DNA of 44,360 nucleotides from a virus. The stretch lies in IMG/VR virus record IMGVR_UViG_3300042448_003117, positions 1 to 44,360 of that record; one strand, 5' to 3'. The notes below the pieces were generated by a model. It saw nothing but the letters and a program-made list of their open reading frames with translations, made no database searches and was not told the origin of the DNA. This document shows positions 1-8,742 of the stretch, one piece after another; position 1 is the first letter of the stretch; each line of letters begins with the position of its first letter. A program made the translations under genes and the position numbers.

Positions 1-186
1 CGCCAGAAAAAGCGTGAATCTTGTGGTTGCTTCGCCCTGTCCGGCGTCAGCGCCTATGGACCAAATTGGCGAATTGAGTAACGGAGGAATCCTGGATCAT
101 CGTAGCCCTAAAGTCAGCGAGGATAAGCCAGCCTACTCAATTGAAGTATCATGGCGCGACCGGCTGTCCCGGCTGATGGCGGTATC
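1..186. other. Left flank, no gene supported
   Basis: This stretch lies beyond the stop codon of the tailspike gene, which is the last late gene. Open frames here are short or overlap the tailspike antisense and look like shadows. No clear terminator, tRNA or attachment-site repeat could be recognised. It may be the phage/host boundary, but the window gives no second copy of an attachment core to prove that. Confidence 0.4.
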
Positions 187-2022
187 TCACCCCACCCTTC
201 GCTTCACCACCTGCACATGCAGCGCCGCCGCGGGCAAATCCACCGTGGAAAGGCTGACATTCCGCGCTGTCACGCGCACCTTGTCATTCGACCAGACATG
301 GCAATCCAGCACAAACGCAATGCTGCTGGTATCGAGCGATGCATCCGCGAAATCCCCCCGACGCGCCCCGGGCACGGTCACGTCTGCATTGCTCGTCGCC
401 CCTGGCGGCATGCTTGGCAGATCCCAACTGGCGGAGACCATCAGCGTTCTGCTGCCAGCAGGCAGTGCGGGGCAGCCGGACAGGATTGCCGGCGCGTCCT
501 CCGGCAGGCCGTAAAGGCGCAGCGCCTCCAACTCAATCTGCCCGTCAAAGCCAATGATCCCGATTTGCGCAAAGGCGACCTCCGGCCCAAATCGCACGGT
601 CTGGCGGCGATTGAGGTCACTTTCCTGCATCACTGCGCCCGCCTGCCAGGATTTGGAGGTCGGCGCCCATTGTAGCGTGGTGCCGGATGCCAGCGCATCG
701 CCAGCGATATTCTCCCGCACAATGCCGGCACCATCAAAGCAGCGCAGACAAAGCCGCCCACCATCCGCACCGCCCACCAACCAATGCGCCAATGCGAACT
801 CCTTGGCGTGCGTCGTCTGCACGACAAAACCGATGCCGCGATTGGGATTCAGCAGCAGGCCCCGCGCGGTGGCGGTGATGCCATTCAGCCCATTCCAGGA
901 AAGCGCTGCCATGGTGGTCTCGGCCGTGGTCGAAGTGGCGATGATGCAGGCGCCCTCCACACCAATCTCGGTGCTGCTCTGCCAAAACGCGGCAGCGCGG
1001 ATATTCGGGATATGCGCCAGCAGCCGTGTCAGCCGCGATGTCGGCGCGCGGTGACGGTTGAATACGGCATTGCCGGCGCGGGTCGCGCTTGGCGTGTAGT
1101 CCACGCCAATCGCATAGCTCTGCGCCCAGGCCACATCATATTCGCAATCGGTCGCGGCCGCCGTGTGGCGCGCGGCAAAGGGCGAACACCCCTCCATCCG
1201 CATGTTCCGCGCGATGATGGCAGTGCCGTTTGTCTCATTCAAAAAGGGAATGGCGATATTGGGGTCAAGCTGGCGCAGCTCGAAATTCGGTGCGTCAAAG
1301 ACATGGCGATTGTGGTTGTTATAGGCATCGGCGGCGCCGCGCGAAAACCGCACGCCAAAGCGGTCCAGCGCCGGGTTGATGCCCGTGCCACAGGCAAAAT
1401 GCCCGCCATAGTATCGGATGGAAGTATTCCAGGCCGTCGCCGTCGCGGCATGCGCATCAATGCCGTAGCGGTTGTTGAGGATGCGCCCCAGGTTCAGCGT
1501 GCTATCCTCAAACCCGCGCCCATCGCCAAGCGTGCGCAGCCCAATGGTGAACCCGGACACCAGGCGGAGATCAAGCAGCGAGGAATCCAGGTTGCGCGCC
1601 AGGATGCCGATATCATTCTCATTGACCCAATCGGATTGGAACTGCCGCGTCACTTGCAGGCCGAGGTAGAGCTTTTCGCCATTGCGCGTGGTGCCACCAT
1701 CGCCCAGCGTCAGCACGGTGGCGGGTATATTGGTAGCGCCGGTATACTGGATCATCCCCTGCATGATCAGCCCGCGCGCGCCGCCACCAAGCGTGACACC
1801 AGCATCCACGCGCCAGGTGCCGGGAGGGATGACGGCGAATTTGCGATCCGCCGCCGCGCGATCAAAACACGCCTGGATGGCCGCGCGATCATTCGCCGCG
1901 CCATCGCCAAGTCCGCCGAAATCAAAGGGCAGCACGGCCTCGCGGTCGCGCAGATATTTTGCGAGATCGGTCTTCGAGATATTCTGACCCAGCACCAGCA
2001 GATCATCGATGCGTGCGGCCAT
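187..2022 (-). CDS. Tailspike / receptor-binding protein, right-handed beta-helix type
   Basis: A 611-aa protein. Residues of about 31-55 have the pattern of the pectate-lyase superfamily N-terminus (FDFGGLGDGAANDRAAIQ), which in phages opens a right-handed parallel beta-helix. The rest is rich in Gly, Asn and short beta-strand-like segments, with no signal peptide or membrane segment. It is the last gene of the tail module, directly after the tip protein, which is the usual place for the host-surface-binding or polysaccharide-degrading spike. The enzymatic activity, if any, cannot be read from the sequence. The ATG start lies 10 nt after the stop of the preceding gene. Such proteins are host-specific and fast evolving, so the C-terminal half is not assignable. 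Confidence 0.75.
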   Translation of the reverse strand: MAARIDDLLVLGQNISKTDLAKYLRDREAVLPFDFGGLGDGAANDRAAIQACFDRAAADRKFAVIPPGTWRVDAGVTLGGGARGLIMQGMIQYTGATNIPATVLTLGDGGTTRNGEKLYLGLQVTRQFQSDWVNENDIGILARNLDSSLLDLRLVSGFTIGLRTLGDGRGFEDSTLNLGRILNNRYGIDAHAATATAWNTSIRYYGGHFACGTGINPALDRFGVRFSRGAADAYNNHNRHVFDAPNFELRQLDPNIAIPFLNETNGTAIIARNMRMEGCSPFAARHTAAATDCEYDVAWAQSYAIGVDYTPSATRAGNAVFNRHRAPTSRLTRLLAHIPNIRAAAFWQSSTEIGVEGACIIATSTTAETTMAALSWNGLNGITATARGLLLNPNRGIGFVVQTTHAKEFALAHWLVGGADGGRLCLRCFDGAGIVRENIAGDALASGTTLQWAPTSKSWQAGAVMQESDLNRRQTVRFGPEVAFAQIGIIGFDGQIELEALRLYGLPEDAPAILSGCPALPAGSRTLMVSASWDLPSMPPGATSNADVTVPGARRGDFADASLDTSSIAFVLDCHVWSNDKVRVTARNVSLSTVDLPAAALHVQVVKRRVG

Positions 2023-2032
2023 GGCTACGACC

Positions 2033-4027
2033 CTAGATTGCGGTAGCGGTGACCGGCCCGATCAACGCGGAGACATTGCCCTCGGCCGAGACAGAGCGCA
2101 GCCAATACCAACGGGCTTGCCCCGCGCTGAGCCCAGTGCGGTTCCAGGGCAGCGCTGTCGGTTCTGTGGCCAGCTTCACCGCTTGGGAAAGATTGGCGCT
2201 GCTCGCCTCAAACACCTGCAACCGGGTGACCTCGGGCGGCAGGTTCCCCGAAAGCCGGACACCACCCGCAATGCCAAGCGCTACTGGCGCGGTGACGCCG
2301 CCTGGAATGGCGGCCTCCTGCCAGCCGGACACCGCGCCACTGCGGGCCACGGCGCGGAGCCTGAACGCCGTCGACTCGCTGGTGGCAATGGAGGCCGCAA
2401 TGGCACTCAACGCCCCGCCATAGCCCTGCCAGGCCGCCACAGAGGCCGGGCGGAATTCCAATTCATAGCCGGAGAGATACGCACTGCCGACCGCCGCCCA
2501 GGAAAGGCTGAGTGCGGTGAACGCACTGCCCGTTGGTGTTTCCACGTTGATCGTCGCCGGTGCGGCAATCACGCCCGGGTTGGGCAGCACCACCGATGGG
2601 CTATCGCCGGTCGCGCGTTCATCCACCGCCGGGTCCCAATCCCAAATCGCGGGATCTTCCTCGGCCAACGTCAAATCCACGCCACCATCGGGCGCCAGCC
2701 GCCAGCCCGTCACCCGCGCCGGAAATGGCCCCAGCCGATCCAGCGCCAGCGTCACGCTATCCCAGGGCCGCAGTCGCAGCGCGGAGAGATTAGCCGGGAA
2801 GGCCACTTCTCGCTGGCGACGATTGCGTTCCAATTCAGCCTTCATGATGCGCTGCACTGTCGCGACCGAAGTCGTCAGTGGAAATTCCATGCTGCGATAA
2901 ATCGCCTCGCCTCCGTCCTCGGCGACATAATTCGCGGCCAACAAGGGCGGCGCATCGGTTGGCTGCCAGTTTTTCGCAGGGTCCACATAGACCGCGCGCA
3001 CACCGTTAAAGAGGTCCCGGCGCGGGCGACTGCCCTGGATGGTGACATCGCCTCGCAGCGCATTGGCATTGAGCGTGGTGACAGGCAGCGCGGGTCCACC
3101 GGCATGAACAAAGAACCGCCCGCCCGAGACCACCAGCGCGCCAGCCATGGCGGCAACGAGCTTGCGGGTGATGGCGATCTTTCCCTCGCCGAGTGAGACC
3201 CGGCCATTGACCGTGTAGCGCTTTTCATAAACGCCGGCGCGCGTGCCGATCAGCTCGTCACAGATATTGGCGGCGGCGATCAAGGCGGGGATGTCGATAT
3301 CATCCCAGGATGCCTTCCAGCCAAAGGGCGCCGTGAGATACCAGGCAAGGCAGAGCGCAGGATTATCGGACCATCCCGTTGTATTGCTGCGCGGGTCCAG
3401 AATGGTGTTCGCGCCGTGCACAAGTGCTGCGATATTCGGCGGGCCTGAGGGAAAGGCCTGGGCGGTGATTTTGAGTCGCACCGCGACATAGGCTCGCCCG
3501 CGGCCGCGATGATTGGCGGTCCATTTGCCGGCTGTCTCGGCAATCAGATTTGCGTTGGCGGCCTGGTCCGCCGCGCCAAGATGGCGATCAATCCGGACAA
3601 GGCCAGAGAACTTTGCGTCGGTCGCCAGCGTATCGCCCAGCCAGACATCACCAATGGATTGCACGCGATGCCCGGCCAGCACGATGACGGTGTAGAAATA
3701 CCCATCGGCGCGGCCCTGATCATCGGTCGCGGAATGGATGAACACCATGGGCCCGCCGACCTTGATGCGGCCAAAGACGATCTGATGTTCCGTCAGTGGC
3801 TGGCGAAAGGATTGCGTGCGCCCTGCGCCGGGGGCGGTCGCGTTATCTCCAGCGCGCGCTGGGCTGACGGGGGATGAGGGCGGGCGTGAGGGAAAGACAG
3901 AACCGCCGACGCTGGTAATGGCGAAGGCAGTGCCGGCGCCAACCAAGGCACCGATGATGCCACCACCGACAGCGGCTGAGGCGACGGCACCGACGGCGAC
4001 GGCGATGATCGGGATGGCGACGGGCAT
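2033..4027 (-). CDS. Phage tail tip protein, gpJ-like (central tail hub/fibre)
   Basis: A 664-aa protein. It begins with a strongly hydrophobic Ala/Gly/Val stretch (about residues 5-45), then a proline-rich linker, then a region typical of gpJ-type tip attachment proteins (QHI-like 'LTEHQIVFGRIKVGGP', 'GDTLATDAKF', 'RSNTTGWSDNPALCLAWYL'). Around residues 500-600 there is a fibronectin-III-like stretch (LSLSWAAVGSAYLSGYELEF). The family sits at the distal end of the tail and contacts the receptor. The gene follows the NlpC/P60-like gene and precedes the tailspike, which is the lambda I-J order. At 664 aa it is shorter than lambda J (over 1100 aa), as is common in alphaproteobacterial siphophages with a separate spike. 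Confidence 0.82.
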   Translation of the reverse strand: MPVAIPIIAVAVGAVASAAVGGGIIGALVGAGTAFAITSVGGSVFPSRPPSSPVSPARAGDNATAPGAGRTQSFRQPLTEHQIVFGRIKVGGPMVFIHSATDDQGRADGYFYTVIVLAGHRVQSIGDVWLGDTLATDAKFSGLVRIDRHLGAADQAANANLIAETAGKWTANHRGRGRAYVAVRLKITAQAFPSGPPNIAALVHGANTILDPRSNTTGWSDNPALCLAWYLTAPFGWKASWDDIDIPALIAAANICDELIGTRAGVYEKRYTVNGRVSLGEGKIAITRKLVAAMAGALVVSGGRFFVHAGGPALPVTTLNANALRGDVTIQGSRPRRDLFNGVRAVYVDPAKNWQPTDAPPLLAANYVAEDGGEAIYRSMEFPLTTSVATVQRIMKAELERNRRQREVAFPANLSALRLRPWDSVTLALDRLGPFPARVTGWRLAPDGGVDLTLAEEDPAIWDWDPAVDERATGDSPSVVLPNPGVIAAPATINVETPTGSAFTALSLSWAAVGSAYLSGYELEFRPASVAAWQGYGGALSAIAASIATSESTAFRLRAVARSGAVSGWQEAAIPGGVTAPVALGIAGGVRLSGNLPPEVTRLQVFEASSANLSQAVKLATEPTALPWNRTGLSAGQARWYWLRSVSAEGNVSALIGPVTATAI

Positions 4028-4378
4028 TCAGCCGATCCTCCAAGCTATGCTGCATTCGGTAATCGGCGCGTGGGTCAGGCCGCGTGGCCCAACAAAAGCC
4101 GCGCGGCCTGCATCCACCACCACGCCAAGGCGCGGCGGATCGCCAGCCAGGACGATATCGCCGGGCCGCGCATAGGCGGGCGCGATACGTGGAAAGCCAG
4201 CGCTATCGGCTGATTCAGCAAGCGATGGATAGATCTGCACCTGCGGTCGTGCGCCGGTTGTGGCTTCAACGGCCGCGAGCGCGAAGCTGGCGCAATTCCA
4301 CTGCCGCGCATCGAATGGACGCGTTTCCGCCGCCGACAGCAGCGCCGCCAGCCGCAACGCCCAATCTTTTCGCCGCAT
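4028..4378 (-). CDS. Tail-tip cysteine hydrolase-like protein (NlpC/P60-like, DUF6950 type)
   Basis: A 116-aa protein, starting at the ATG that overlaps the previous stop (TGATG). The motif WNCASFALAAVEATTG places a cysteine and a following helix as in phage NlpC/P60-like (lambda gpK-type) and DUF6950 proteins. GDIVLAG and AFVGPRGL follow as expected for that small fold. In most relatives the cysteine is preceded by Asp (DC); here it is NC, and no clear catalytic His is obvious, so activity may be reduced or lost. It lies between tip-wedge proteins and gpJ, matching the lambda K position, where the protein helps tail-tip assembly or local peptidoglycan penetration. The DUF name is from recollection of the pattern. 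Confidence 0.6.
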   Translation of the reverse strand: MRRKDWALRLAALLSAAETRPFDARQWNCASFALAAVEATTGARPQVQIYPSLAESADSAGFPRIAPAYARPGDIVLAGDPPRLGVVVDAGRAAFVGPRGLTHAPITECSIAWRIG

Positions 4379-4953
4379 CACTGCGCCGGCAGGCGTATCT
4401 CCGCCTCCTGCAAGGCGGGCACATATTCGAAAAACCGGTCGCCCTGATATTCCGCCTGCTGATCGGCATCGGTGTAGCGCCGTACCTCAGCGCGTTCGAG
4501 ATCCACAAGGCGGCTTTCGCAGGTCAGTGAAATCCGGGCCTCTGTCCCGTCCGTCACTTCCATGACATCCATGAGCCCCGCCCAAAGCGGGAATGGATCG
4601 GCGACAAAAGCACCCTCAGCATCCAGAAGCACGCCCCATAGCCGCGCGGGACGCAGCCGAAAGCTGCGCTCGGCCAGCGCAATATCCACAACCTCCTGCG
4701 GCACAGGCGAAAGCGAGAGCGTCAACCGCACAGCACGCAATTCGACGGTTTCCTCAATTTCGCTGACGGCACCAATGGCGCCCAGCCCCTCGAATACCTT
4801 CCCCGCCCAATGCAGGGAACCAATCCCCGTCCATGCGCGGAAAAAGCCCGAGGCGAAATCAAGCTCCACCAGCACAACGGGTGCCGCGACCGGCGACGCC
4901 GCAGCGGCAATGGCGGCGGGCGTGAGGCGTGGCGATGGGTTGCTGCCTGACAT
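4378..4953 (-). CDS. Putative minor tail (tail-tip wedge) protein
   Basis: A 191-aa protein with no signal peptide or membrane segment. It has the composition of DUF2163-like and related alphaproteobacterial tail-tip proteins: a beta-rich region with 'GFFRAWTGIGSLHWAGKVF' and 'GAVSEIEETVELRAVRLTLS', then a domain rich in Arg/Glu. The start codon overlaps the stop of the upstream gene and its stop overlaps the next start, so translation is coupled across the tail-tip operon. The assignment rests mainly on position between the distal-tail-like gene and the NlpC-like gene. The exact structural role (wedge, baseplate ring) is not determinable by eye. Confidence 0.6.
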   Translation of the reverse strand: MSGSNPSPRLTPAAIAAAASPVAAPVVLVELDFASGFFRAWTGIGSLHWAGKVFEGLGAIGAVSEIEETVELRAVRLTLSLSPVPQEVVDIALAERSFRLRPARLWGVLLDAEGAFVADPFPLWAGLMDVMEVTDGTEARISLTCESRLVDLERAEVRRYTDADQQAEYQGDRFFEYVPALQEAEIRLPAQ

Positions 4954-5639
4954 TACAGCGCCTCCTCAAGCCGGATGGTGATGGCGGTAAAGCCGCCCGG
5001 GCGGGTTGGGTTCGCCGCCTCATCATCCGATACCAACCGCATCGGCACGCTGGGCTTGGTCAGCACCAGCGGCTGGTTCACCAGCAATGCCTCACGCAAG
5101 GGTGGTGCAATCGGAATGGTGGCGGTGCCAGTGCCGGATGCGGTGATGGCCTCGGTCGCGATGTAAAGCCGCCCGGCAAGGCCGATCATATCCCCTGCAC
5201 CAATCGCCAGCGCATTCGGATACCAACCCTGCGTCTGGATCGAAAGCGCGCCGCGCGGCGCACCCGCCGCCAGCGCTGGATTACCCGAGCCCACCACAAA
5301 GCCGGTACCATCGGTAAAGATCGTCGCATCATCAAAGGAGAATGGACCGCTTGGCACTTGGCCCTGGCTGCGCGGATCGCCACTGCGGAATTCTCTGCGC
5401 CAGTCATAGATCCTGACCGTATTGAGCGATCCCGCCAGTGCGGCCAGCAACCCCTCCAGAATGCCACCCCGCCTGCGATCCAGCGGTTCAAAACTCGCCT
5501 GCGCCACCCAGCGCGCGCCTTCGCGTCGCAGCACCTGCGCCTGGCGCGTGATGGGCGAGACAAAGCGCGTGGTATTGTGTTGCAGATAGAATGTCAGCCG
5601 CGTCGGGCGCAGCGCCTCCGGCCAGACATATTCAACCAT
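4953..5639 (-). CDS. Putative distal tail / minor tail protein
   Basis: A 228-aa protein, encoded just 5 nt after the tape measure gene. The N-terminal half contains 'LTFYLQHNTTRFVSPITRQ' and 'LAGSLNTVRIYDWRR', a pattern I associate with unnamed minor tail proteins that follow tape-measure genes in alphaproteobacterial siphophages. The protein appears beta-rich and soluble. Position directly after the tape measure corresponds to lambda M or to the Dit protein of other siphophages, which caps the tail tube and starts the tip. No catalytic motif is seen. The ATG start is supported by the short spacing and by the coupled stop with the next gene. Confidence 0.6.
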   Translation of the reverse strand: MVEYVWPEALRPTRLTFYLQHNTTRFVSPITRQAQVLRREGARWVAQASFEPLDRRRGGILEGLLAALAGSLNTVRIYDWRREFRSGDPRSQGQVPSGPFSFDDATIFTDGTGFVVGSGNPALAAGAPRGALSIQTQGWYPNALAIGAGDMIGLAGRLYIATEAITASGTGTATIPIAPPLREALLVNQPLVLTKPSVPMRLVSDDEAANPTRPGGFTAITIRLEEAL

Positions 5640-5644
5640 GGCTG

Positions 5645-7798
5645 TTACCCCCGCACTGTCTCATAAGCGCTGCCACCCCGGCGAATGGCATCCAGCGTCA
5701 TGCTTGATGACTGCCGCGCAATCTGCCCGGCCAAAATGCGCAGCCGCGCCTCCACCCCCGCATCGGCGCCGCGCGCATCAATGGCGATAGAGGTATTGAT
5801 CGTGGTGCCGGCTGGCGCGCTGCCGTTCGGCAGCACCGTGCCGGCCTGGTTCGGCACAAACCATTCCGGGCCGCGTTCGCCAACAATGTAGGGCTGGCCC
5901 GCTGCCACCGGGCCGCCATCGGCGCGGAACAAGCCGCCAATGGCGGTGCCGATATCATTCAGCCAATTCCCCGCGCCAATACTGGAAAGCCCGGCCGAGG
6001 CCGCATTGCCCAAAGGTTCAGTTATGGTGCGCCGGGCGATAATGCGCGTCATGTCCTGCAACAGGCCCTTGAGCACTTCAGACAGCCTGGCGCCGCGCAC
6101 AATCGCGTCCTCAAAGGCCGAGGAAAACGCAAAGCCCAATTCCCGCGCGGCGTCGCGCGTATTTTCCGTGCTGCGCTTGATGCGCTGCTCGGCCTCCTCC
6201 AATTCGCTCAAAGCGCGTTCGCCTTCGCGGGCGATGGTCTCGGTGGGGATGGGGCGGCCAGCGCGCTCGGCACGCTCCGCCAAATCTCCAAGCCGTTCCA
6301 GGCGCCGCTGATAGCGTTCATAGGCATTCTCATTATCCAGGATCAGCCTTTCGCGTTCGCGGAGCAGGTCATTCAACTCGCGTTCCGCCGCGCGATCAGC
6401 GGGCGGGATGGCTGCGACACGGCGGGTGGTGCCCTCAATGCGGCGCAGGGCCTCATCACGTTCTTGCAGCGCCAGGGTTTCAAGCTGGGTGCGATCCGCG
6501 GCGGTGATGCCACCGGCGGCCTCAGCCTCACGCAGGCGGCGGACGCGGTCCTCATATTCGCTATTAATGCGAAAGCGATCATCGAGCGCGCGGCGCAATT
6601 CCTCGGCATCCGCGCCGGCGCGGCGGCGGCGTGCATCGGCGGCCTGGGCGGCGGCGCTTTCCGCCTCGCGCTGCTGCCGTTCGCCGGAGGCCTGTTCGCC
6701 GCGCGTGATTTCCTCCGCGAGTTCCTGATACTGCCGGCGCAATTCCTCCAGCCGGGCGGCGCGGTCCACCCCGGCCTGTTGCTGCGCGGTGCCGACCAGG
6801 CCGCTGCGGATGGTGCCGCGCCGTGGTTCGGTGGGCAGGCTTTGGCCTTCGATTTCAGCCTCAAGCCGCGCGATTTGCGCGCGCAGTGCCGTAGCCTCTG
6901 CCCGGCGCGCGGCCTCCTGCTCGGTGGGCAGCAAAAGGCCGGAGCCACGCCGCACGCCATCCAGCACGCGCGCCGCGCCGGATAGCGCCTGGGCCAGCGT
7001 ATTGGAAAGGCCGATGGCCTGATCCAGCCGGGCGAGGAATTGATCCGTTGCGACGGTCAACTGCCCAAAGGCACGCCCCACCGAAAGCGGCGCGCGTTCG
7101 AATTCGCCATTCAGCTTTTCAACCGCACCCAGCAGCGCGGGAAACACCGTATCGGCGGTGAGTTTGCCCTCGGAGCCGAGCTTGCGGAGTTCACCGATGG
7201 AAACGCCAAGCTCGCGCGCCAGCGCCTGCGCCAGGGTGGGCAGGCCTTCCAGGATGGAGCGCAGTTCATCGCCTTGCAGCGTGCCCGAGGCAAGGGCCTG
7301 GGCCAGCTGCTGGGTGGCGGAGGAGATTTCCTGTTGCGAGGCGCCCGAGGCAATGGCGATGCGCTGCAAGCCGCCAACCAGAGTTGCGACCTGATCCGAG
7401 GTGGCGCCGATCTCCCGCGCGGCGATGGAAAACCGCGCGAAGGCGTCCACGCTTTCACGCACCGCGACGCCGGTTTGCAGGCTATCCTGATAGAGCCGGT
7501 CATAGATCTCCCCGGCGCGTTCCACCGAACCGAGCGCGGTATTCAGCCGGCCCATGGATTGCGTCAGCGCATCGCCGGCGATCACCACCGCGCGCAGCCC
7601 GGCAGCCAAGCCCGCGATCTGCACGCCGCGCACGGCGACATCCAGCAAATCCAGCGCGCGGGAGGCACGTTCCGCGCCGCCCTGGATGCGCGCGAGGGAG
7701 CGTTGGCCGGTTTCACCAACCTCACGCAATTCCTGTTTTACGCGCGCGGCGTCGTCCAAGGACAGGCGCACCGAGACGCGGCGGGTGGCGTCAGCCAT
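5645..7798 (-). CDS. Tail tape measure protein
   Basis: A 717-aa protein. Residues of about 60-280 match the conserved tape-measure domain (TIGR02675 type): an Ala-rich helical region with 'GAGD/LTQSMGRLNTALGS', 'DAFARFSIAAREIGATSDQV', 'LQGDELRSILEGLPTLAQALA' and 'VSIGELRKLGSEGKLTADTVFPALL'. Residues of about 310-560 are strongly charged coiled coil (Arg/Glu repeats). The C-terminus has the Gly-rich 'GGLFRADGGPVAAGQPYIVGE' tail found in many such proteins. It sets tail length and is ejected with DNA. It starts at an ATG overlapping the end of the T frame. Being only 717 aa, it predicts a fairly short tail. Confidence 0.93.
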   Translation of the reverse strand: MADATRRVSVRLSLDDAARVKQELREVGETGQRSLARIQGGAERASRALDLLDVAVRGVQIAGLAAGLRAVVIAGDALTQSMGRLNTALGSVERAGEIYDRLYQDSLQTGVAVRESVDAFARFSIAAREIGATSDQVATLVGGLQRIAIASGASQQEISSATQQLAQALASGTLQGDELRSILEGLPTLAQALARELGVSIGELRKLGSEGKLTADTVFPALLGAVEKLNGEFERAPLSVGRAFGQLTVATDQFLARLDQAIGLSNTLAQALSGAARVLDGVRRGSGLLLPTEQEAARRAEATALRAQIARLEAEIEGQSLPTEPRRGTIRSGLVGTAQQQAGVDRAARLEELRRQYQELAEEITRGEQASGERQQREAESAAAQAADARRRRAGADAEELRRALDDRFRINSEYEDRVRRLREAEAAGGITAADRTQLETLALQERDEALRRIEGTTRRVAAIPPADRAAERELNDLLRERERLILDNENAYERYQRRLERLGDLAERAERAGRPIPTETIAREGERALSELEEAEQRIKRSTENTRDAARELGFAFSSAFEDAIVRGARLSEVLKGLLQDMTRIIARRTITEPLGNAASAGLSSIGAGNWLNDIGTAIGGLFRADGGPVAAGQPYIVGERGPEWFVPNQAGTVLPNGSAPAGTTINTSIAIDARGADAGVEARLRILAGQIARQSSSMTLDAIRRGGSAYETVRG

Positions 7799-8117
7799 GG
7801 GGCGTTTCCTCCCTGCCGCGTGTGGCGATGCCTTCTGACATGCCGATGCGCAGTGCCATCAGCATTTCCGAAGCAGCCCAGCCCTGCGCGCCGAGATCAC
7901 GCGCGGCGGCAAGCGCATTGGCGATATTGAGCGTAATGCCGGCCATGCTGGCCTCAGCGCAGGCGGTGCCGGCGGCCCAGCAGGCATGGGCCTCGACGCT
8001 GAGCGGTGCGTGTGCCGTGTAGGGGCAGCTATCGCCGCAATCGCGCGCGATGGCCGCGCAGCCGCGACAATATTCGGGCCCGCTGCCGAAATGCCATGCG
8101 GCGCGGGCCCTTAGCCG
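7791..8117 (-). CDS. Tail assembly chaperone T domain, made by -1 frameshift as a G-T fusion
   Basis: A 108-codon open frame that continues from the G gene in the -1 frame and has no start codon with a ribosome site near its beginning. It runs to a TGA overlapping the tape-measure ATG, exactly where lambda T lies. The deduced G-T fusion is about 232 aa (124 codons of G plus 108 of T). The T part is unusually cysteine-rich in its first half (YCRGCAAIARDCGDSC, then two more Cys) and helical afterwards (NIANALAAARDLGAQGW), so metal binding is possible. By analogy with lambda gpGT, it would coat the tape measure and recruit tail-tube protein. It is invisible to a start-codon-based gene caller. 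Confidence 0.8.
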   Translation of the reverse strand, partial: RLRARAAWHFGSGPEYCRGCAAIARDCGDSCPYTAHAPLSVEAHACWAAGTACAEASMAGITLNIANALAAARDLGAQGWAASEMLMALRIGMSEGIATRGREETPHG

Positions 8118-8123
8118 TTTCCC
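8076..8123 (-). promoter_or_regulatory. Programmed -1 ribosomal frameshift signal
   Basis: On the minus strand, the in-frame heptamer G GGA AAC (8123-8117) fits the X XXY YYZ rule. It is followed by a 6-nt spacer that includes the G-gene TAA stop (8113-8111). A perfect 8-bp stem comes next: GGGCCCGC at 8110-8103 pairing with GCGGGCCC at 8083-8076, with a 19-nt loop. Slipping by -1 re-reads GGG AAA and enters the open T frame. Lambda uses the related GGGAAAG at the same gene boundary. Confidence 0.85.
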
Positions 8124-8488
8124 TCCATGGCCACGGCAACGACTGGTGAGGTTGCGCGGTCCCAGAAGGCAGCGGCGATATCGTCCAGGTCCATCAGGCG
8201 TTCCACCGCATCGGGGGAAAGCGGCAGGGGCTTGCCGGAGGTATCGCCGATGCCTTCCCAGGAGAGGATGGCGTGGCGGGCCAGGGCCTTGACCAGGAAG
8301 GCGAAGGCCATGCCGCGGGCCATGTCAGGGTCTAGCTCCGGCTCCGCCGCACGCAGCGCGCCGAGGCGGCGGGCGGAGGCTGCCTGGGCGGCGGCCATGA
8401 CGGCCGTGGTGATGGGGCGGATTTCCACGCGGACGCCGCGTGGGAGGGCGAGCCAATAGGGCTCGACGGGAAGGTCGAGGGTGAGCAT
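8111..8488 (-). CDS. Tail assembly chaperone, gpG-like
   Basis: A 125-aa product from the ATG at 8488 (N-terminus MLTLDLPVEPYWLALPRG). An in-frame extension to 8557 is possible but lacks support. The protein is soluble and mostly helical. It has the features of gpG-type chaperones: a short beta N-terminus, a central helix, and a C-terminal segment 'LSWEGIGDTSGKPLPLSPDAVERLMD'. It lies upstream of the tape measure. Ribosomes slipping near its end produce the longer G-T protein. It normally would sit directly after the tail-tube gene, but here a two-gene accessory insert separates them. Confidence 0.8.
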   Translation of the reverse strand: MLTLDLPVEPYWLALPRGVRVEIRPITTAVMAAAQAASARRLGALRAAEPELDPDMARGMAFAFLVKALARHAILSWEGIGDTSGKPLPLSPDAVERLMDLDDIAAAFWDRATSPVVAVAMEGNG

Positions 8489-8742
8489 GGGGTTCTCTAT
8501 GTTGGGAATGCTTAGGGTGTGGCCCGCGACAGCGTGGAGCGTTGAAGCGAGCTGCACAGGAGGCCCTCCTCAGCGTCATCCACGGCGCGAGCCAACCAAA
8601 GGGCGTAGGTCCCCTGGAGGGCGTTGGGACGGCCAACTTATGAGCGCGATCGTCGGGCCATCGGCATCGTTGAGCATCGACTAATGATGCGGATGTAGCG
8701 AACAGCCCGTACGGCGCGTTTTTTAGTCAGATCAAACAGAAT

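Noticed and set aside
1-186. Left attachment site of the prophage
   Set aside because: No core sequence shared with the right-hand region could be identified by eye; serine-integrase cores can be 2-3 bp, so the search is not decisive.
784-2046. A 420-aa plus-strand open frame opposite the tailspike gene
   Set aside because: It is a GC-rich antisense shadow: composition dominated by Arg/Ala/Gly/His, no recognisable domain, and the minus-strand frame gives a convincing beta-helix spike in operon context.
2009-3196. A 395-aa plus-strand open frame
   Set aside because: Antisense to the tail tip gene, with no motif and an Arg/Gln/His-rich composition typical of shadow frames in high-GC DNA.
8489-8742. 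Possible extra gene or terminator in the gap between tail chaperone and the 209-aa gene
   Set aside because: The only frames extend the chaperone upstream without a ribosome site, and CCGTACGG plus the T run near 8712-8725 gives too short a stem for a confident terminator.
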